Assembly: GCA_019115665.1 (NCBI GenBank)
Contig: DXDD01000124.1
Coordinates: 1 to 45,236 of the forward strand
Length of the DNA: 45,236 bases
Origin: Candidatus Eisenbergiella pullistercoris
GTDB lineage: Bacteria > Bacillota > Clostridia > Lachnospirales > Lachnospiraceae
Direction: 5' to 3'
This document shows, piece by piece, positions 20,665-29,248 of the stretch. The notes beneath the pieces are model-generated. The model did no database searches. It was not told the DNA's origin and saw only the letters and a list, made by a program, of their open reading frames with translations. Numbering within the stretch: position 1 is the stretch's first letter; each line of letters starts with the position of its first letter. A program made the position numbers and the translations under genes.

Positions 20665-22095
20665 TTACGGAAGGGCCTTTTCCAGGATCTCTGCAAGGCA
20701 GTAACGGAAGGTTCGTTTTTCCACCCTTTCCGCCGTGCGCACCGGAATGCCGGCGTACAGTTCTCCGTTCACATAATAATTCTGCCAGCCCGCCGTCTCC
20801 CCCGCCTCCACAGGAGCCGGAAGGCTTTCCGCGAGCTGAAGTTCCGTGCGCACCTCATCCGTCTCGGACAGAAGAAGGGAAAGCTCCGCCTCCTCCTGCG
20901 TCAGGCGCACGGCATCCTTCACGCCGTCCGTCACGGAAAGCGCCGGAAGCGTCTCCTTCCGGTAAACGTCTGTTTTTTCATAATGTTCAAGCCCGTATTC
21001 ATAGAGCAGTCTGGCGTCATGCCATTTCCAGCTTTTGTTGTCCGGCCAGCCGCAGGCGAGCAGGGCGATGGAAAAGGTCTTCCCGTCCTGCCTGAGCGCC
21101 CCCACATAGCAGTAGCCCGCCCTTGAGGTAAAGCCTGTTTTTCCGGTAAGCGCGCCCTCCATCATGTTCAGGAAGGCGTTGTGGTTCCTGCAGGAATAGG
21201 TGTTTTCCCCCTGAACGGGATCCCCTTCCTGTTCCGCGGGCACATAATCCGTAAAGGAATACTCCTGCGTCCTGGTGATCGCAAGGAATTCCTCTCTTTT
21301 GGGAGAATCCGTCACGCAGTAGCTCATGATCCTGGCCAGGTCCGCCGCCGTGGTGGAATGCTGCCGTTCCACCGGACGTCCGTTTTCGTCCGTGCCGGTC
21401 AGGATGGCGTCCAGGCCGTTCGGCGTGATGAAAAAGGTGTCCGTGCAGTCGATCTCCTCCGCCTTCTCATTCATTTTTTCCGCAAAACGAAGCACCGCCT
21501 CCTCACTGTCCGCAGAAGCCCCGGAAAGCTTTCTTCCGATATGCTCCGCGATGATCACGGCGGAATCGTTATGTGATTCCAGCATGAGAGAATACAGCAG
21601 ATCCTTCAGGCGGAACACCTGTCCCTGCCTTGCCCCCAGATGAACCTTCGGCATGCCTGCCGCATAGGCGGACACTTCGGCATACTCCTCCCCGTCCGCA
21701 AGCTCCAGGGCCAGGATGCAGGTCATGATCTTGGTGGTGCTCGCCATGGGAAGGACCTGCGTTCCGTTTTTCTGCAGCAGGACGCGCCCGTTGTCCGCAT
21801 CCATCAGGACGGCGGACAGGGCGTAGAGCCCGTCTGCGGTTTCCTGCGCAGACGTCTCTCCGGCTTCCTGCGCGCGCGCCGCCGCCATGCCGGCCTCCTG
21901 CCCCCACGCCGGGAAAACAGGCCCCGGAAAGGCCAGAAAAAGAAGGAGCGCAGAAAGGACAGAAGCAGGCCCCCTCCAGAGAAAGGGCCTGCGTTCTGAA
22001 ATCCGCGGCCTGCGGATCCGGGCTTCCGGATCCGTGGGCCTGGCTGAATCTGTTCTGAAAAAAACTCTGATAAAGGAAAAACGGTCAAGCTGCAT
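20665..22095 (-). CDS. Serine-type D-Ala-D-Ala carboxypeptidase (S11), copy 1
   Basis: Low-molecular-weight penicillin-binding protein that trims the terminal D-Ala from peptidoglycan stem peptides outside the membrane. 476 residues from the ATG at 22095, after AGGGTGA; the frame opens at a GTG seven codons earlier. A long basic N-terminus leads to a hydrophobic signal (SVLSALLLFLAFPGPVFPAW). The three catalytic motifs are STTK (in MASTTKIMTC), SHN (in LESHNDSAVI) and KTG (in LTGKTGFTSRAG). The C-terminal part is the PBP5_C-like beta domain plus a final amphipathic/basic region. It lies 57 bp behind the flotillin gene and is a paralog of the gene at 26123-27355. Confidence 0.92.
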   Translation of the reverse strand: MQLDRFSFIRVFFRTDSARPTDPEARIRRPRISERRPFLWRGPASVLSALLLFLAFPGPVFPAWGQEAGMAAARAQEAGETSAQETADGLYALSAVLMDADNGRVLLQKNGTQVLPMASTTKIMTCILALELADGEEYAEVSAYAAGMPKVHLGARQGQVFRLKDLLYSLMLESHNDSAVIIAEHIGRKLSGASADSEEAVLRFAEKMNEKAEEIDCTDTFFITPNGLDAILTGTDENGRPVERQHSTTAADLARIMSYCVTDSPKREEFLAITRTQEYSFTDYVPAEQEGDPVQGENTYSCRNHNAFLNMMEGALTGKTGFTSRAGYCYVGALRQDGKTFSIALLACGWPDNKSWKWHDARLLYEYGLEHYEKTDVYRKETLPALSVTDGVKDAVRLTQEEAELSLLLSETDEVRTELQLAESLPAPVEAGETAGWQNYYVNGELYAGIPVRTAERVEKRTFRYCLAEILEKALP

Positions 22096-22151
22096 GCCGC
22101 TGTCACCCTGCCGCACCGAATTGTTACATTTCTATGCCGCAGAAGAGAGGG

Positions 22152-23684
22152 TTATTCCTCTGATGACCGTCCGGCCGCCTCCTCTGTCTCCCCGCGCCCT
22201 GTCTCTCCGGCCTTTGCCCCGCCGGGCTCCTTTCCATCCGAAGAGGTGCTCGTGATGTTGATATTCCTCGTTACCGCGGCGTCATAGGTTCCGGCCTTCA
22301 CCAGCTCGGCCATATCGATGCCGACGGTTTCCTTCATGGTCTCAAAAAGCTTCGCCATCACCGCCGGGACATGATCCGCAACGCTTTCCACGCCGCCTGC
22401 GCCGCTGCCGTTTCCGCCGATAATAGTGATCTTGTCGATCCGGGTCAGAGGCTCCGCGATCTTTCCTGCGATATCGGGAAGGACGCGCACCAGCATCTCC
22501 GCCATGGCCGCTCCGTTGTACTTCTGATAGGCCAGCGCCTTCTTTTCCATGGCCTCCGCTTCCGCGATACCCTTTGCCCGGATGGCCTCGGCCTCCGCCT
22601 CGCCGACCATACGGATTCCGGCGGCCTCCTGCTCCTTGGCGAACTTCTGGGCCTCCGCCGTCGCCTTCATCGCGATGGCGTTCTTTTCCGTCTCGAAGGT
22701 TTCCGCTTCGGCGCGCTTCTGGCGCTCATACAGCTCCGCCTCGGACTGCTGCTGTCTTGCGTATCTTTCCGCTTCGGCTTTCTTCTTTACCTGGGCGTCC
22801 AGCTCCTTCTCCTGAACCTCGGCCTCTCTCTCCTTCAGGATGACTTCCTTTTCCTGCTTGGCGATGCTCGCCTCCGCAGTGGCGATCTCGATGGTCTTTC
22901 TCTGCTGCTGCTCCTGAATGCTGTAGGCCGCGTCCGCTTCCGCCTTCTTGGTATCCTCCAGCTTCTTCAGCTCGGATTTCTGCAGGGAGAGCTCGTTGTT
23001 CTTCTTGGCGATCTCCCGCTCCGCGTTGATCCTGGCGTCGTTGGCCTGACGGTCCGCTTCCGCCTTGGCCACGGCGATCTCCTTTTCCGCCTCGGCCTTG
23101 GCGATGGCGGCCTTTTTCTTGATCTGGGATATGTTGTCGATACCAAGATCCTCGATCACGCCGTTGCCGTCGGAAAAGTTCTGCACATTGAAGCTGACGA
23201 TGTCAAGTCCCATGGCGGCCAGATCGGGCTCCGCGTTTTCCTTCACCAGGTTGGCGAACTTCTGGCGGTCGCTGACCATTTCCTCCAGGCGCATGCGGCC
23301 CACGATCTCACGCATGTTTCCTTCCAGCACCTCTCTCGCGATATTGGCGATGTACTGGGTGTTCTGGTTCAGGAAGTTCTCGGCGGCAAGCGCAAGCTTT
23401 GCCGGCTCGCTGGAGATCTTCACGTTGACCGCCGCGTCCACCTGGATATTGATATAATCCGCCGTGGGAACCGCGTTGGTGGTCTTCACATCGATGGCGA
23501 TCAGCTTCAGGCTCAGCCTGTCCATCCGCTCCAGAAACGGGATCTTCACGCTGGCCTTGCCGATGATGATCTTCTTGCGCATACCGGAAATAATGAAGGC
23601 CGTATCCGGCGGAGCCTTCTTATACCCGGAGCACAAAATGGCGATGACAAGGATCACAAGGATCCCGATGATAAGAAACAGCAT
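22152..23684 (-). CDS. floT: Flotillin-like membrane scaffold protein
   Basis: SPFH-domain protein that forms membrane microdomains; in Bacillus it affects membrane fluidity and protein assembly (family knowledge). 510 residues. One N-terminal membrane helix (MLFLIIGILVILVIAILCSG), then the SPFH/band-7 domain to about residue 170 (VKTTNAVPTADYINIQVDAA, NFLNQNTQYIANIAREVLEG). A long Ala/Glu/Lys-rich coiled coil follows (about 180-390), then a C-terminal tail with IIGGNGSG and a charged end rich in Glu and Gly. The usual NfeD partner gene is not adjacent. It is followed closely by a D-Ala-D-Ala carboxypeptidase, consistent with an envelope role. Confidence 0.94.
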   Translation of the reverse strand: MLFLIIGILVILVIAILCSGYKKAPPDTAFIISGMRKKIIIGKASVKIPFLERMDRLSLKLIAIDVKTTNAVPTADYINIQVDAAVNVKISSEPAKLALAAENFLNQNTQYIANIAREVLEGNMREIVGRMRLEEMVSDRQKFANLVKENAEPDLAAMGLDIVSFNVQNFSDGNGVIEDLGIDNISQIKKKAAIAKAEAEKEIAVAKAEADRQANDARINAEREIAKKNNELSLQKSELKKLEDTKKAEADAAYSIQEQQQRKTIEIATAEASIAKQEKEVILKEREAEVQEKELDAQVKKKAEAERYARQQQSEAELYERQKRAEAETFETEKNAIAMKATAEAQKFAKEQEAAGIRMVGEAEAEAIRAKGIAEAEAMEKKALAYQKYNGAAMAEMLVRVLPDIAGKIAEPLTRIDKITIIGGNGSGAGGVESVADHVPAVMAKLFETMKETVGIDMAELVKAGTYDAAVTRNINITSTSSDGKEPGGAKAGETGRGETEEAAGRSSEE

Positions 23685-23700
23685 ACCTTCCTCCTTCCTG

Positions 23701-23738
23701 CATGAAGCTTTCCTTCATGCTGCCGCCCGCGGGCGGCT
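23701..23738. repeat. Two palindromes between scpB and flotillin
   Basis: CATGAA/TTCATG (about 23701-23719) and a 16-bp perfect palindrome of the form GCCGCCCG/CGGGCGGC just after it lie in the gap upstream of the flotillin start. The T-run (about 23742-23748) is on the plus-strand side, so it would terminate plus-strand transcription, but no plus-strand gene is present. Confidence 0.45.
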
Positions 23739-23765
23739 TCGTTTTTTATGCAGACACGGTCCCGG

Positions 23766-24353
23766 TCATTCCCGGCCGTCTTCCTGTCCCGCGTCCATCT
23801 CCCGGACCTCCTCCTCCGCCTCCGCGCGGAATTCCTCCAGCTTCATCTCATTCAGCTGCGGCAGCTCCTCCAGGGATTTCACTCCGAAGGTCCGCAGAAA
23901 CTGCTCCGTGGTCCCGAACAGAAGCGGTCTTCCCGGCGCGTCCAGTCTGCCCAGCTCCATCACCAGCCCGTATTCCACCAGGCGGCTGATGGCGTGGTCG
24001 CTGTTCACGCCGCGGATCCTTTCCACGTCCAGCCTGGTGACAGGCTGCTTATAGGCGACGATGGAGAGGGTTTCCAGAAGGGTTTCCGTAAGCGCGTATT
24101 TTCTGGGCGCCTTCGCCACGCGGATCAGATATTCGTACAGCTCGCCCCTGGTGCACATCTGAAAGGCTCCCTCGTATTCCACCAGACAGACGCCCCGTTT
24201 TTCCTTTTCCCAGCATTCCTTCATCTGTTCCAGAAGGCCCCTGGTCTTCTCCGGCGTTTCCTCAACCGCCGCCGCCAGCCTGTCCAGCTCCACGGAATCC
24301 CCCATGGCGAACAGGATCGCCTCAAGCGCCGCCTTCTTCTGTTCCTCTTCCAT
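23766..24353 (-). CDS. scpB: Segregation and condensation protein B
   Basis: Winged-helix kite protein that dimerises and binds ScpA to complete the SMC condensin complex for chromosome folding. 195 residues, normal length. Family features: AALEAILFAMGDSVELDRLA at the N-terminus, the winged-helix stretch ALTETLLETLSIVAYKQPVT followed by RLDVERIRGVNSDHAI, and LDAPGRPLLFGTTEQFLRTF with LEELPQLNE at the C-terminus. A charged tail ends DAGQEDGRE. The start overlaps the scpA 3' end by 32 bp, a sign of translational coupling and complex formation. Confidence 0.96.
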   Translation of the reverse strand: MEEEQKKAALEAILFAMGDSVELDRLAAAVEETPEKTRGLLEQMKECWEKEKRGVCLVEYEGAFQMCTRGELYEYLIRVAKAPRKYALTETLLETLSIVAYKQPVTRLDVERIRGVNSDHAISRLVEYGLVMELGRLDAPGRPLLFGTTEQFLRTFGVKSLEELPQLNEMKLEEFRAEAEEEVREMDAGQEDGRE

Positions 24354-25170
24354 CCTCCATATCCTTTCTTCCGCCTTCCTCCTGTTCTCCCAGCGAGGTC
24401 AGGCGCAGATTTTCCAGTCCGTCCGCCGTATCGGAGACGGTGATGATGATGTCCTCTTCGATGCCCTCCTGGCTGACGCTCACCGCTCCCGTCTTCATCA
24501 GCTCCAGCACCACCAGAAAGGTGACGATCACATCCATCCTGCTTTTCCCGTTTTCCAGAAGCTCCCGGAAATTCAGCCTTCTGCGGCTTCTGAGGCAGGC
24601 CGCCACATAGCCGGCCTTATGCTCGATGCTGACCTCGTCCTTCTCGATCCGCCCGAAATGGCTGCGCACCGGATCCTTCCTGTCCTCCTGCCGCTTCAGA
24701 CAGGCCAGGAACACCTCGTTCAGGCGGCTCAGGGTCACGCCCCGCAGAAGCTCCTCATAATCCACGGGCTGCCGGTAGCCTTCCACCTCCGGCGGAAGGG
24801 AGGGTTCCCGGTAGAAGGCCCTCTGCGCGTCCACCTCCAGATCGGCAAGCTCCTGCGCCATATATTTATAGGCCTTGTATTCCAGGAGCTTTTCCACCAG
24901 CTCCGAGCGGGGATCCACCTCCTCCCCTTCCTCGTCCTTTTCCCTCGGCAGGAGCATCCTGGCCTTGATATCCAGAAGCGTGGCCGCCATCACCAGAAAT
25001 TCGCTCATCACGTTCATATCCGCTTCTTCCATCTGACGGATGGTTTCCAGATACTGATCCGTGATCTCCACAATGGGGATATCGTAAATATCCACCTTAT
25101 TCTTTTCAATCAGATGCAGAAGAAGGTCCAGCGGTCCTTCAAACGCCTGCAGCTTCACCTCCAGCGCCAT
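24322..25170 (-). CDS. scpA: Segregation and condensation protein A
   Basis: Kleisin subunit that bridges the SMC heads and binds ScpB. 282 residues. The N-terminal family signature LQAFEGPLDLLLHLIEKNKV is followed by DIYDIPIVEITDQYL. EFLVMAATLLDIKARMLLP follows, and the C-terminal winged helix has VIVTFLVVLELMKTGAVSVS. A Glu/Gly-rich tail of about 30 residues is encoded where the gene overlaps scpB. The ATG at 25170 is 18 bp after the metallophosphoesterase gene, so the three genes are probably one transcript. Confidence 0.96.
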   Translation of the reverse strand: MALEVKLQAFEGPLDLLLHLIEKNKVDIYDIPIVEITDQYLETIRQMEEADMNVMSEFLVMAATLLDIKARMLLPREKDEEGEEVDPRSELVEKLLEYKAYKYMAQELADLEVDAQRAFYREPSLPPEVEGYRQPVDYEELLRGVTLSRLNEVFLACLKRQEDRKDPVRSHFGRIEKDEVSIEHKAGYVAACLRSRRRLNFRELLENGKSRMDVIVTFLVVLELMKTGAVSVSQEGIEEDIIITVSDTADGLENLRLTSLGEQEEGGRKDMEDGRGTEEGGA

Positions 25171-25188
25171 AACCCTTCCTTTCGTTTC

Positions 25189-26043
25189 TCACTGCGGCTC
25201 CAGCTCTACCACGACAAGCTCGCCCGGATTGAAGATGCGGATGGGGATCGTATGGCTTCCGAGCCCCCGTCCCAGGATCATGGTGCTGCCGCCTTCCTGA
25301 AACAGGCCGCCGTCATATCTGGGAAACAGCCGCAGCGTGGGGGAAATGACGCCGCCCAGAAGCGGCAGACGCATGATGCCTCCGTGCACATGGCCGGAGA
25401 GCACCAGGTCGGCTCCCCATTCGGCATAGGCGGGAAAATAATCCGGGTTGTGGGCCAGCAGGATATGATAGTCCCCCTTCGACGGTCTTCCCAGCAGTCT
25501 TTTCAGGTATCCCGCGTCCATGGCCGGCCCCTTCCTCTTTTTATAATACTCCTTCCCGATCTCCGCGCCGTAAATCCGGATCCCCGCCTCCGGCAGAAGC
25601 ACGCTGTCATTTTCCAGAAAGACAACGCCCTTCCTCTCCAGTCTGGCATGATAGCGCCGGTATCCGCTCCCGTAGTGCGCTTCCTCCATCTTCAGCCGGT
25701 ATTCATGATTTCCGTTGGCGTAATAGACCGGATACCGCGCGGCGAGCTTCTCCACAAGCTCCTGCGCCGGTCCGGTGCGCTCCGGTTTTTCCGAGGTGAG
25801 CATATCCCCGGCGATCAGAATGCTCTCCGGCTTCTGCTTCTCAATCGCCGCAAGGAGCTTTTCATTGTGCTCCCCATAGCTTTTGTTGTGCAGATCGGAA
25901 AGCATGACAAACCGATATTTTCTTTTCAGTCCTCTGCAGCGGATCCGGTATTCCACCGTCACGAAGCGGTTGGAATCGTACAGCATGATCCCTGTGAAAA
26001 AAAGAGCCGCCGCGCACAGAAGGCCGATGATAAAATAAACCAC
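25189..26043 (-). CDS. Membrane-anchored metallophosphoesterase (YkuE-like)
   Basis: Calcineurin-like metal-dependent phosphoesterase; the substrate is unknown (related proteins act on lipids such as UDP-diacylglucosamine or on cyclic nucleotides). 284 residues. The start is a GTG at 26043 with AGGAG 7 nt upstream. One N-terminal membrane helix (FIIGLLCAAALFFTGIMLY). Metal-binding motifs are in order: DLHNKSYGEHN, IAGDM, GNHEYR, LLAHNPDYF and SGHVHGGI. The first motif lacks the usual second His (DxHN where many have DxHxG), and HN/GDM/GNHE/GHxH are intact. It precedes scpA in the same direction. Confidence 0.9.
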   Translation of the reverse strand: MVYFIIGLLCAAALFFTGIMLYDSNRFVTVEYRIRCRGLKRKYRFVMLSDLHNKSYGEHNEKLLAAIEKQKPESILIAGDMLTSEKPERTGPAQELVEKLAARYPVYYANGNHEYRLKMEEAHYGSGYRRYHARLERKGVVFLENDSVLLPEAGIRIYGAEIGKEYYKKRKGPAMDAGYLKRLLGRPSKGDYHILLAHNPDYFPAYAEWGADLVLSGHVHGGIMRLPLLGGVISPTLRLFPRYDGGLFQEGGSTMILGRGLGSHTIPIRIFNPGELVVVELEPQ

Positions 26044-26101
26044 CCGTTTTCTCCTTTTCTCTGAAATAGAGCCGGCAGCTTTTCTGCCTGAACTGAACTA
26101 A

Positions 26102-26107
26102 AGTATA
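26102..26107 (-). promoter_or_regulatory. Possible -10 upstream of the metallophosphoesterase gene
   Basis: A minus-strand TATACT lies about 60 bp before the GTG start at 26043 and just after the upstream stop codon. The -35 at 17 bp is weak, so this is a tentative promoter for the phosphoesterase-scpA-scpB group. Confidence 0.35.
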
Positions 26108-26122
26108 TCATATTCCCGCCTG

Positions 26123-27355
26123 TTATAAAAGAAAATATGCGAGAACTTTTTTCAGGTAATCCTTCAGGCCGGCCGCGGCGACGGACTCGGTATAAATCAC
26201 ATTTACCGTCCCCAGCGTCTTTCCGTTCAGACGGTAGACCGCCTCTCCCGCCTTCTGCCCGGCCTCCACGGGAGCCTGCGCCTCCTCCGGAAGATTCAGC
26301 GTCTTCTCCACCATGCTCAGGTCGCTGCCCTTCGTGTCAAGCCAGACAAAAGGCTCCCCGCAGGCAATCCCCGCCGTTTCCTTCACGCCGCCCGCAATGG
26401 GCAGATCCGGAAGCGTTTCCCCGTTTTCATCCCGGTAGATGGCGCAGACGCTGTAGCCGTAATTCAGAAGCGTCACCGCGTCGTCGAAACGGGTCTTGTA
26501 ATCCGGCGCTGTCATGATCACGGCGATCAGCTGGATCCCGTTCTTTTCCGCTGTGGCGCAGACGCAGTACTTCGCCTTGCTGGTGGAGCCGGTTTTCAGT
26601 CCCGTGGCCCACTGATACTGCTTCAGAAGCCTGTTGGTGCTGGACAGGGTGAAGGTGCTGCTGCCTCTGCCCGTGGTATGGGTGATGTCCTCCATCCAGA
26701 TCGTGGTATAGTCGAAGATCCGGGGATACCCGGTGACCAGCGCCCTCGCCATGACCGCCACATCCCTTGCGGAGGTGTGATGGTCGTCGGAGTCCGACAG
26801 CCCGCAGCAGTCCAGAAAATGGGTATTCTTCATGCCCAGCTCCTGCGCCTTTTCATTCATGCGGGAAACGAACTCCTCCTCGCTTCCGGCGATGAATTCC
26901 GCCATGGCGACCGCCGCGTCGTTCCCGCTGGCCACGGCGATGCATTTGATCAGGGTATCCACCGTCTGCATTTCCCCTTCTTCCAGAAACACCTGGCTTC
27001 CGCCCATGGACTGGGCATGCGCGCTGGTCATCACCTCATCCTCCAGCCGGATGTCTCCTTTTTCCAGCGCCTCGAAAATGAGAAGAAGGGTCATGATCTT
27101 GGTAATGCTCGCCGGGGAACAGGGCACATCCGCATTCTTTTCATATACGACCGTTCCTGTGGACGCTTCCATCAGGAGGGCCGCCGGCGCGGACAGCTGT
27201 ACGGCCGCTTCCTGATTTCCGTTCTCCTGCGCGTGAAGCTTAACCGCCGGCGTCCCCGCCGCAAGAAGGGCTGCAAGCGCCAGAGAAAGAAGTTTCCGGA
27301 AAAAGAACTTCTGCGCCGCCCGTTTTCCGCCGTTATATCTGATCCGGTCCAACAT
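26123..27355 (-). CDS. dacF: Serine-type D-Ala-D-Ala carboxypeptidase (S11, DacF-like), copy 2
   Basis: Secreted penicillin-binding protein that removes the terminal D-Ala from peptidoglycan. 410 residues, start ATG at 27355 with GGAGG 11 nt upstream. Signal sequence in FFFRKLLSLALAALLAAG, ending HAQENG. Catalytic motifs: SITK (in SPASITKIMTLLL), SGN (in AVASGNDAAVAMAE) and KTG (in TGLKTGSTSKAKYC). The beta-rich PBP5_C-like domain follows, and the C-terminus VAAAGLKDYLKKVLAYFLL looks like an amphipathic membrane anchor. It differs clearly from copy 1 at 20665-22095, which uses SHN at motif 2, so they are old paralogs and not a recent duplication. Confidence 0.95.
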   Translation of the reverse strand: MLDRIRYNGGKRAAQKFFFRKLLSLALAALLAAGTPAVKLHAQENGNQEAAVQLSAPAALLMEASTGTVVYEKNADVPCSPASITKIMTLLLIFEALEKGDIRLEDEVMTSAHAQSMGGSQVFLEEGEMQTVDTLIKCIAVASGNDAAVAMAEFIAGSEEEFVSRMNEKAQELGMKNTHFLDCCGLSDSDDHHTSARDVAVMARALVTGYPRIFDYTTIWMEDITHTTGRGSSTFTLSSTNRLLKQYQWATGLKTGSTSKAKYCVCATAEKNGIQLIAVIMTAPDYKTRFDDAVTLLNYGYSVCAIYRDENGETLPDLPIAGGVKETAGIACGEPFVWLDTKGSDLSMVEKTLNLPEEAQAPVEAGQKAGEAVYRLNGKTLGTVNVIYTESVAAAGLKDYLKKVLAYFLL

Positions 27356-27430
27356 AGGGGAGTCTCCCTCCGATCCAGTCTATAACACATTCTATGTCTT
27401 TCCCGCCGGATTCATGAACGGCATGCCTTC

Positions 27431-27490
27431 GGAAAAAGGATCCGCCCGGCCTCCGTTCTGCGGGAAGCCGGGCGGACCCGTCTTTTTTAT
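27431..27490 (-). terminator. Intrinsic terminator between the lysozyme gene and dacF
   Basis: Arms 27438-27450 and 27467-27479 pair over 12 of 13 positions (core CCGCCCGGC/GCCGGGCGG) with T-runs on both sides. It ends the lysozyme transcript on the minus strand, isolating it from dacF. Confidence 0.85.
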
Positions 27491-27534
27491 CCTGTTTTTC
27501 TGCCGCGGTCCTTGGACTTCCTGTCGCCGGCCTG

Positions 27535-28803
27535 TTACTGTGCCGCAGCCGCCTGCGCCTGCGCGATCACCGCAGCCGCAATGGCCGGATCCACGGGAAG
27601 GCCGGTAGCGGAATCCATCATGTTTCCGGTAGCCGGGTCAAGGACCCAGGTGGAAGGATCGATTCCCGTCAGGTCGATCTCAGGCGCCACATATTCCGTA
27701 CCGAGACCGTTTCCGTCAAATACCCAGGTCTTTCCGTCCAGCACGAGAGACTCATTCGCCGCCATGCTGCCGTCCTCCTTGAAGTACCGCAGTCCCTGGG
27801 CGTCCGTATACCAGCCGTACTGCATGGAGCCGTCCGCGCCGAACAGATAGGTGAGCCCGCCGATATTGACCAGACCGGTCCGCATCAGGCCGTCCGTACC
27901 GAAATAATACGTTTTTCCCGCGATCGTCACCAGGTCTCTCAGCATGTGGCCGTCCGAGGTATCCATGTACCAGGTGTTCACGCCGTCCGTGATCCAGCCG
28001 TTTTTGAACAGGGTGCCGTCCGCGTTCATGAAATAGCGGTTTCCTTCATATTCCACCCAGCCGCGCTGCATCCTGTAGTTGTTGTAGAAATAGGTGTTCC
28101 CGTTTCTGGTGGTAAAGCCGTAGGGAATGATGATGTTGGAATAGTCCTTGAACTGGTAGTTCAGATCCACATTTCCGCTGATCCCGTTCACGGATCCGCT
28201 GCTGGTGAACTGCCAGAACGCGGGATTGGGATACTCGCAGGTATCGGAGTACTGCGCCACCCAGACATCATAGGGAACGACGCCGATCTGCGTTGCCAGC
28301 ATGTTCTTATTGGAATAGACCATGGGATAATAACCGGCGCTCTCGATGACGGAGCAATACGCCACCACCAGAGACACCAGCTCCTGGGTGGACATGGTCT
28401 TATGTACCGCGTCCTCAATATCAAATACCACCGGCATATTCACCGTAAAGGGAGCGATCGCCGCCAGCGTGAACTGGGCCTCCGCCATGGCTCCCTCCAC
28501 CGTTGTGGCGTAGGAATACAGATATACGCCGGTCTTGAGTCCGGCTGCCGCCGCGCCCACCATATTCTGGGCAAAATAGGGATCCAGGCCGCTCTTTGCG
28601 CTTCCGACCCGGATGAACGCGAAGCTGTAGCCGTCCGCAGCCACGGCGCTCCAGTTGACCGCCTCCTGATACATGGAAACGTCGATTCCTTTCGCGACCA
28701 CTCCGGCCGCCTTCGCATTCACCCCCGTGCCAAGCAGGGTACCCACGCCGATCAGCGCCGCAAGGACAAGACCGGCCGCTCTCATCTTCCAGTGATTTCC
28801 CAT
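27535..28803 (-). CDS. Secreted GH25 lysozyme with YG-type wall-binding repeats
   Basis: Glycosyl hydrolase family 25 muramidase cutting MurNAc-GlcNAc bonds. 422 residues from the ATG at 28803 (MGNHWKMRAAG); the longer frame from 28914 runs over the rpsU terminator. Signal segment AAGLVLAALIGVGTLLGTG with a cut after VNAKA. Catalytic domain: VVAKGIDVSMYQ (Asp), FAFIRVGS, PVVFDIEDA (the DxE pair) and VWVAQYS. C-terminal repeats are of the choline/glucan-binding type: RMQRGWVEYEGNRYFMNADG, GKTYYFGTDGLMRTG and GLTYLFGADGSMQYGW. An Ala/Gln-rich tail ends the protein. Own unit behind a terminator. Likely a cell-wall remodelling autolysin. Confidence 0.94.
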   Translation of the reverse strand: MGNHWKMRAAGLVLAALIGVGTLLGTGVNAKAAGVVAKGIDVSMYQEAVNWSAVAADGYSFAFIRVGSAKSGLDPYFAQNMVGAAAAGLKTGVYLYSYATTVEGAMAEAQFTLAAIAPFTVNMPVVFDIEDAVHKTMSTQELVSLVVAYCSVIESAGYYPMVYSNKNMLATQIGVVPYDVWVAQYSDTCEYPNPAFWQFTSSGSVNGISGNVDLNYQFKDYSNIIIPYGFTTRNGNTYFYNNYRMQRGWVEYEGNRYFMNADGTLFKNGWITDGVNTWYMDTSDGHMLRDLVTIAGKTYYFGTDGLMRTGLVNIGGLTYLFGADGSMQYGWYTDAQGLRYFKEDGSMAANESLVLDGKTWVFDGNGLGTEYVAPEIDLTGIDPSTWVLDPATGNMMDSATGLPVDPAIAAAVIAQAQAAAAQ

Positions 28804-28912
28804 TCTTTTCTTTCCCGTACCTTTCCGAAGCGGAATACAGCTTCCGCTTCCTTTGCCTGTGTTCCTTTTCCTGCATCCGGCAGAAACTGGAAATTTCCGT
28901 CTTACAAAACAC
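28804..28912 (-). other. Lysozyme gene leader
   Basis: The lysozyme leader contains an 8-bp hairpin AAGCGGAA/TTCCGCTT (28828-28849) about 25 bp upstream of the start codon. No clear -35/-10 pair was found. The ribosome binding site is GGGAAAG. Confidence 0.4.
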
Positions 28913-28942
28913 AAGCCCCTGACAGCTCCCTGCCAGGGACTT
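28913..28942 (-). terminator. Terminator of rpsU
   Basis: A stem of the form AAG.CCCTG/CAGGG.CTT spans 28913-28942 directly after the rpsU stop, followed on the minus strand by GTGTTTTG. The stem is imperfect, so termination may be partial. Confidence 0.55.
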
Positions 28943-28950
28943 ACGTCCGC

Positions 28951-29127
28951 TTAATTATATTTACGCTTTCTTGCTGCTTCGGACTTCTTCTTGCGCCTTA
29001 CGCTGGGCTTCTCGTAATGCTCTCTCTTGCGGATCTCCTGCTGAATCCCCGCCTTCGCACAGCTTCTCTTAAAACGACGAAGCGCGCTGTCCAAAGTCTC
29101 ATTCTCTTTTACGATGATATTAGACAT
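28951..29127 (-). CDS. rpsU: 30S ribosomal protein S21
   Basis: Small basic protein of the 30S subunit platform, involved in translation initiation. 58 residues, reading [20 protein letters not shown] at the start, [20 protein letters not shown] in the middle and a Lys/Arg-rich end finishing RKRKYN. This is the standard S21 length and sequence pattern. The ATG at 29127 lies downstream of GGGAGG, with an additional AGGTG closer in. It has its own consensus promoter (29207-29234) and a terminator, so it is monocistronic. In many Firmicutes it neighbours a GatB/YqeY gene, which is absent here. Confidence 0.97.
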   Translation of the reverse strand: MSNIIVKENETLDSALRRFKRSCAKAGIQQEIRKREHYEKPSVRRKKKSEAARKRKYN

Positions 29128-29206
29128 AGCTCACACCTGACCTCCCTTCAGTCCCTTCAAGCTCTCGACTGATTGGGTTTTTAGCGCACATCAATGCACA
29201 TCCATT

Positions 29207-29234
29207 ATTATACCAAAAAATGACCTCACGTCAA
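29207..29234 (-). promoter_or_regulatory. Sigma-A promoter of rpsU
   Basis: Minus-strand TTGACG (29229-29234), 16-bp spacer, perfect TATAAT (29207-29212). It lies about 80 bp upstream of the rpsU start; the leader holds a GCACATC direct repeat (29186-29203). The -35 is only 15 bp from the left end of the inserted element at 29249. Confidence 0.85.
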
Positions 29235-29248
29235 GAGTTTTTTTGGTT

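Noticed and set aside
24304-26064. Plus-strand open frame opposite scpA and the phosphoesterase gene
   Set aside because: Shadow frame covering two genes with full conserved motif sets on the other strand.
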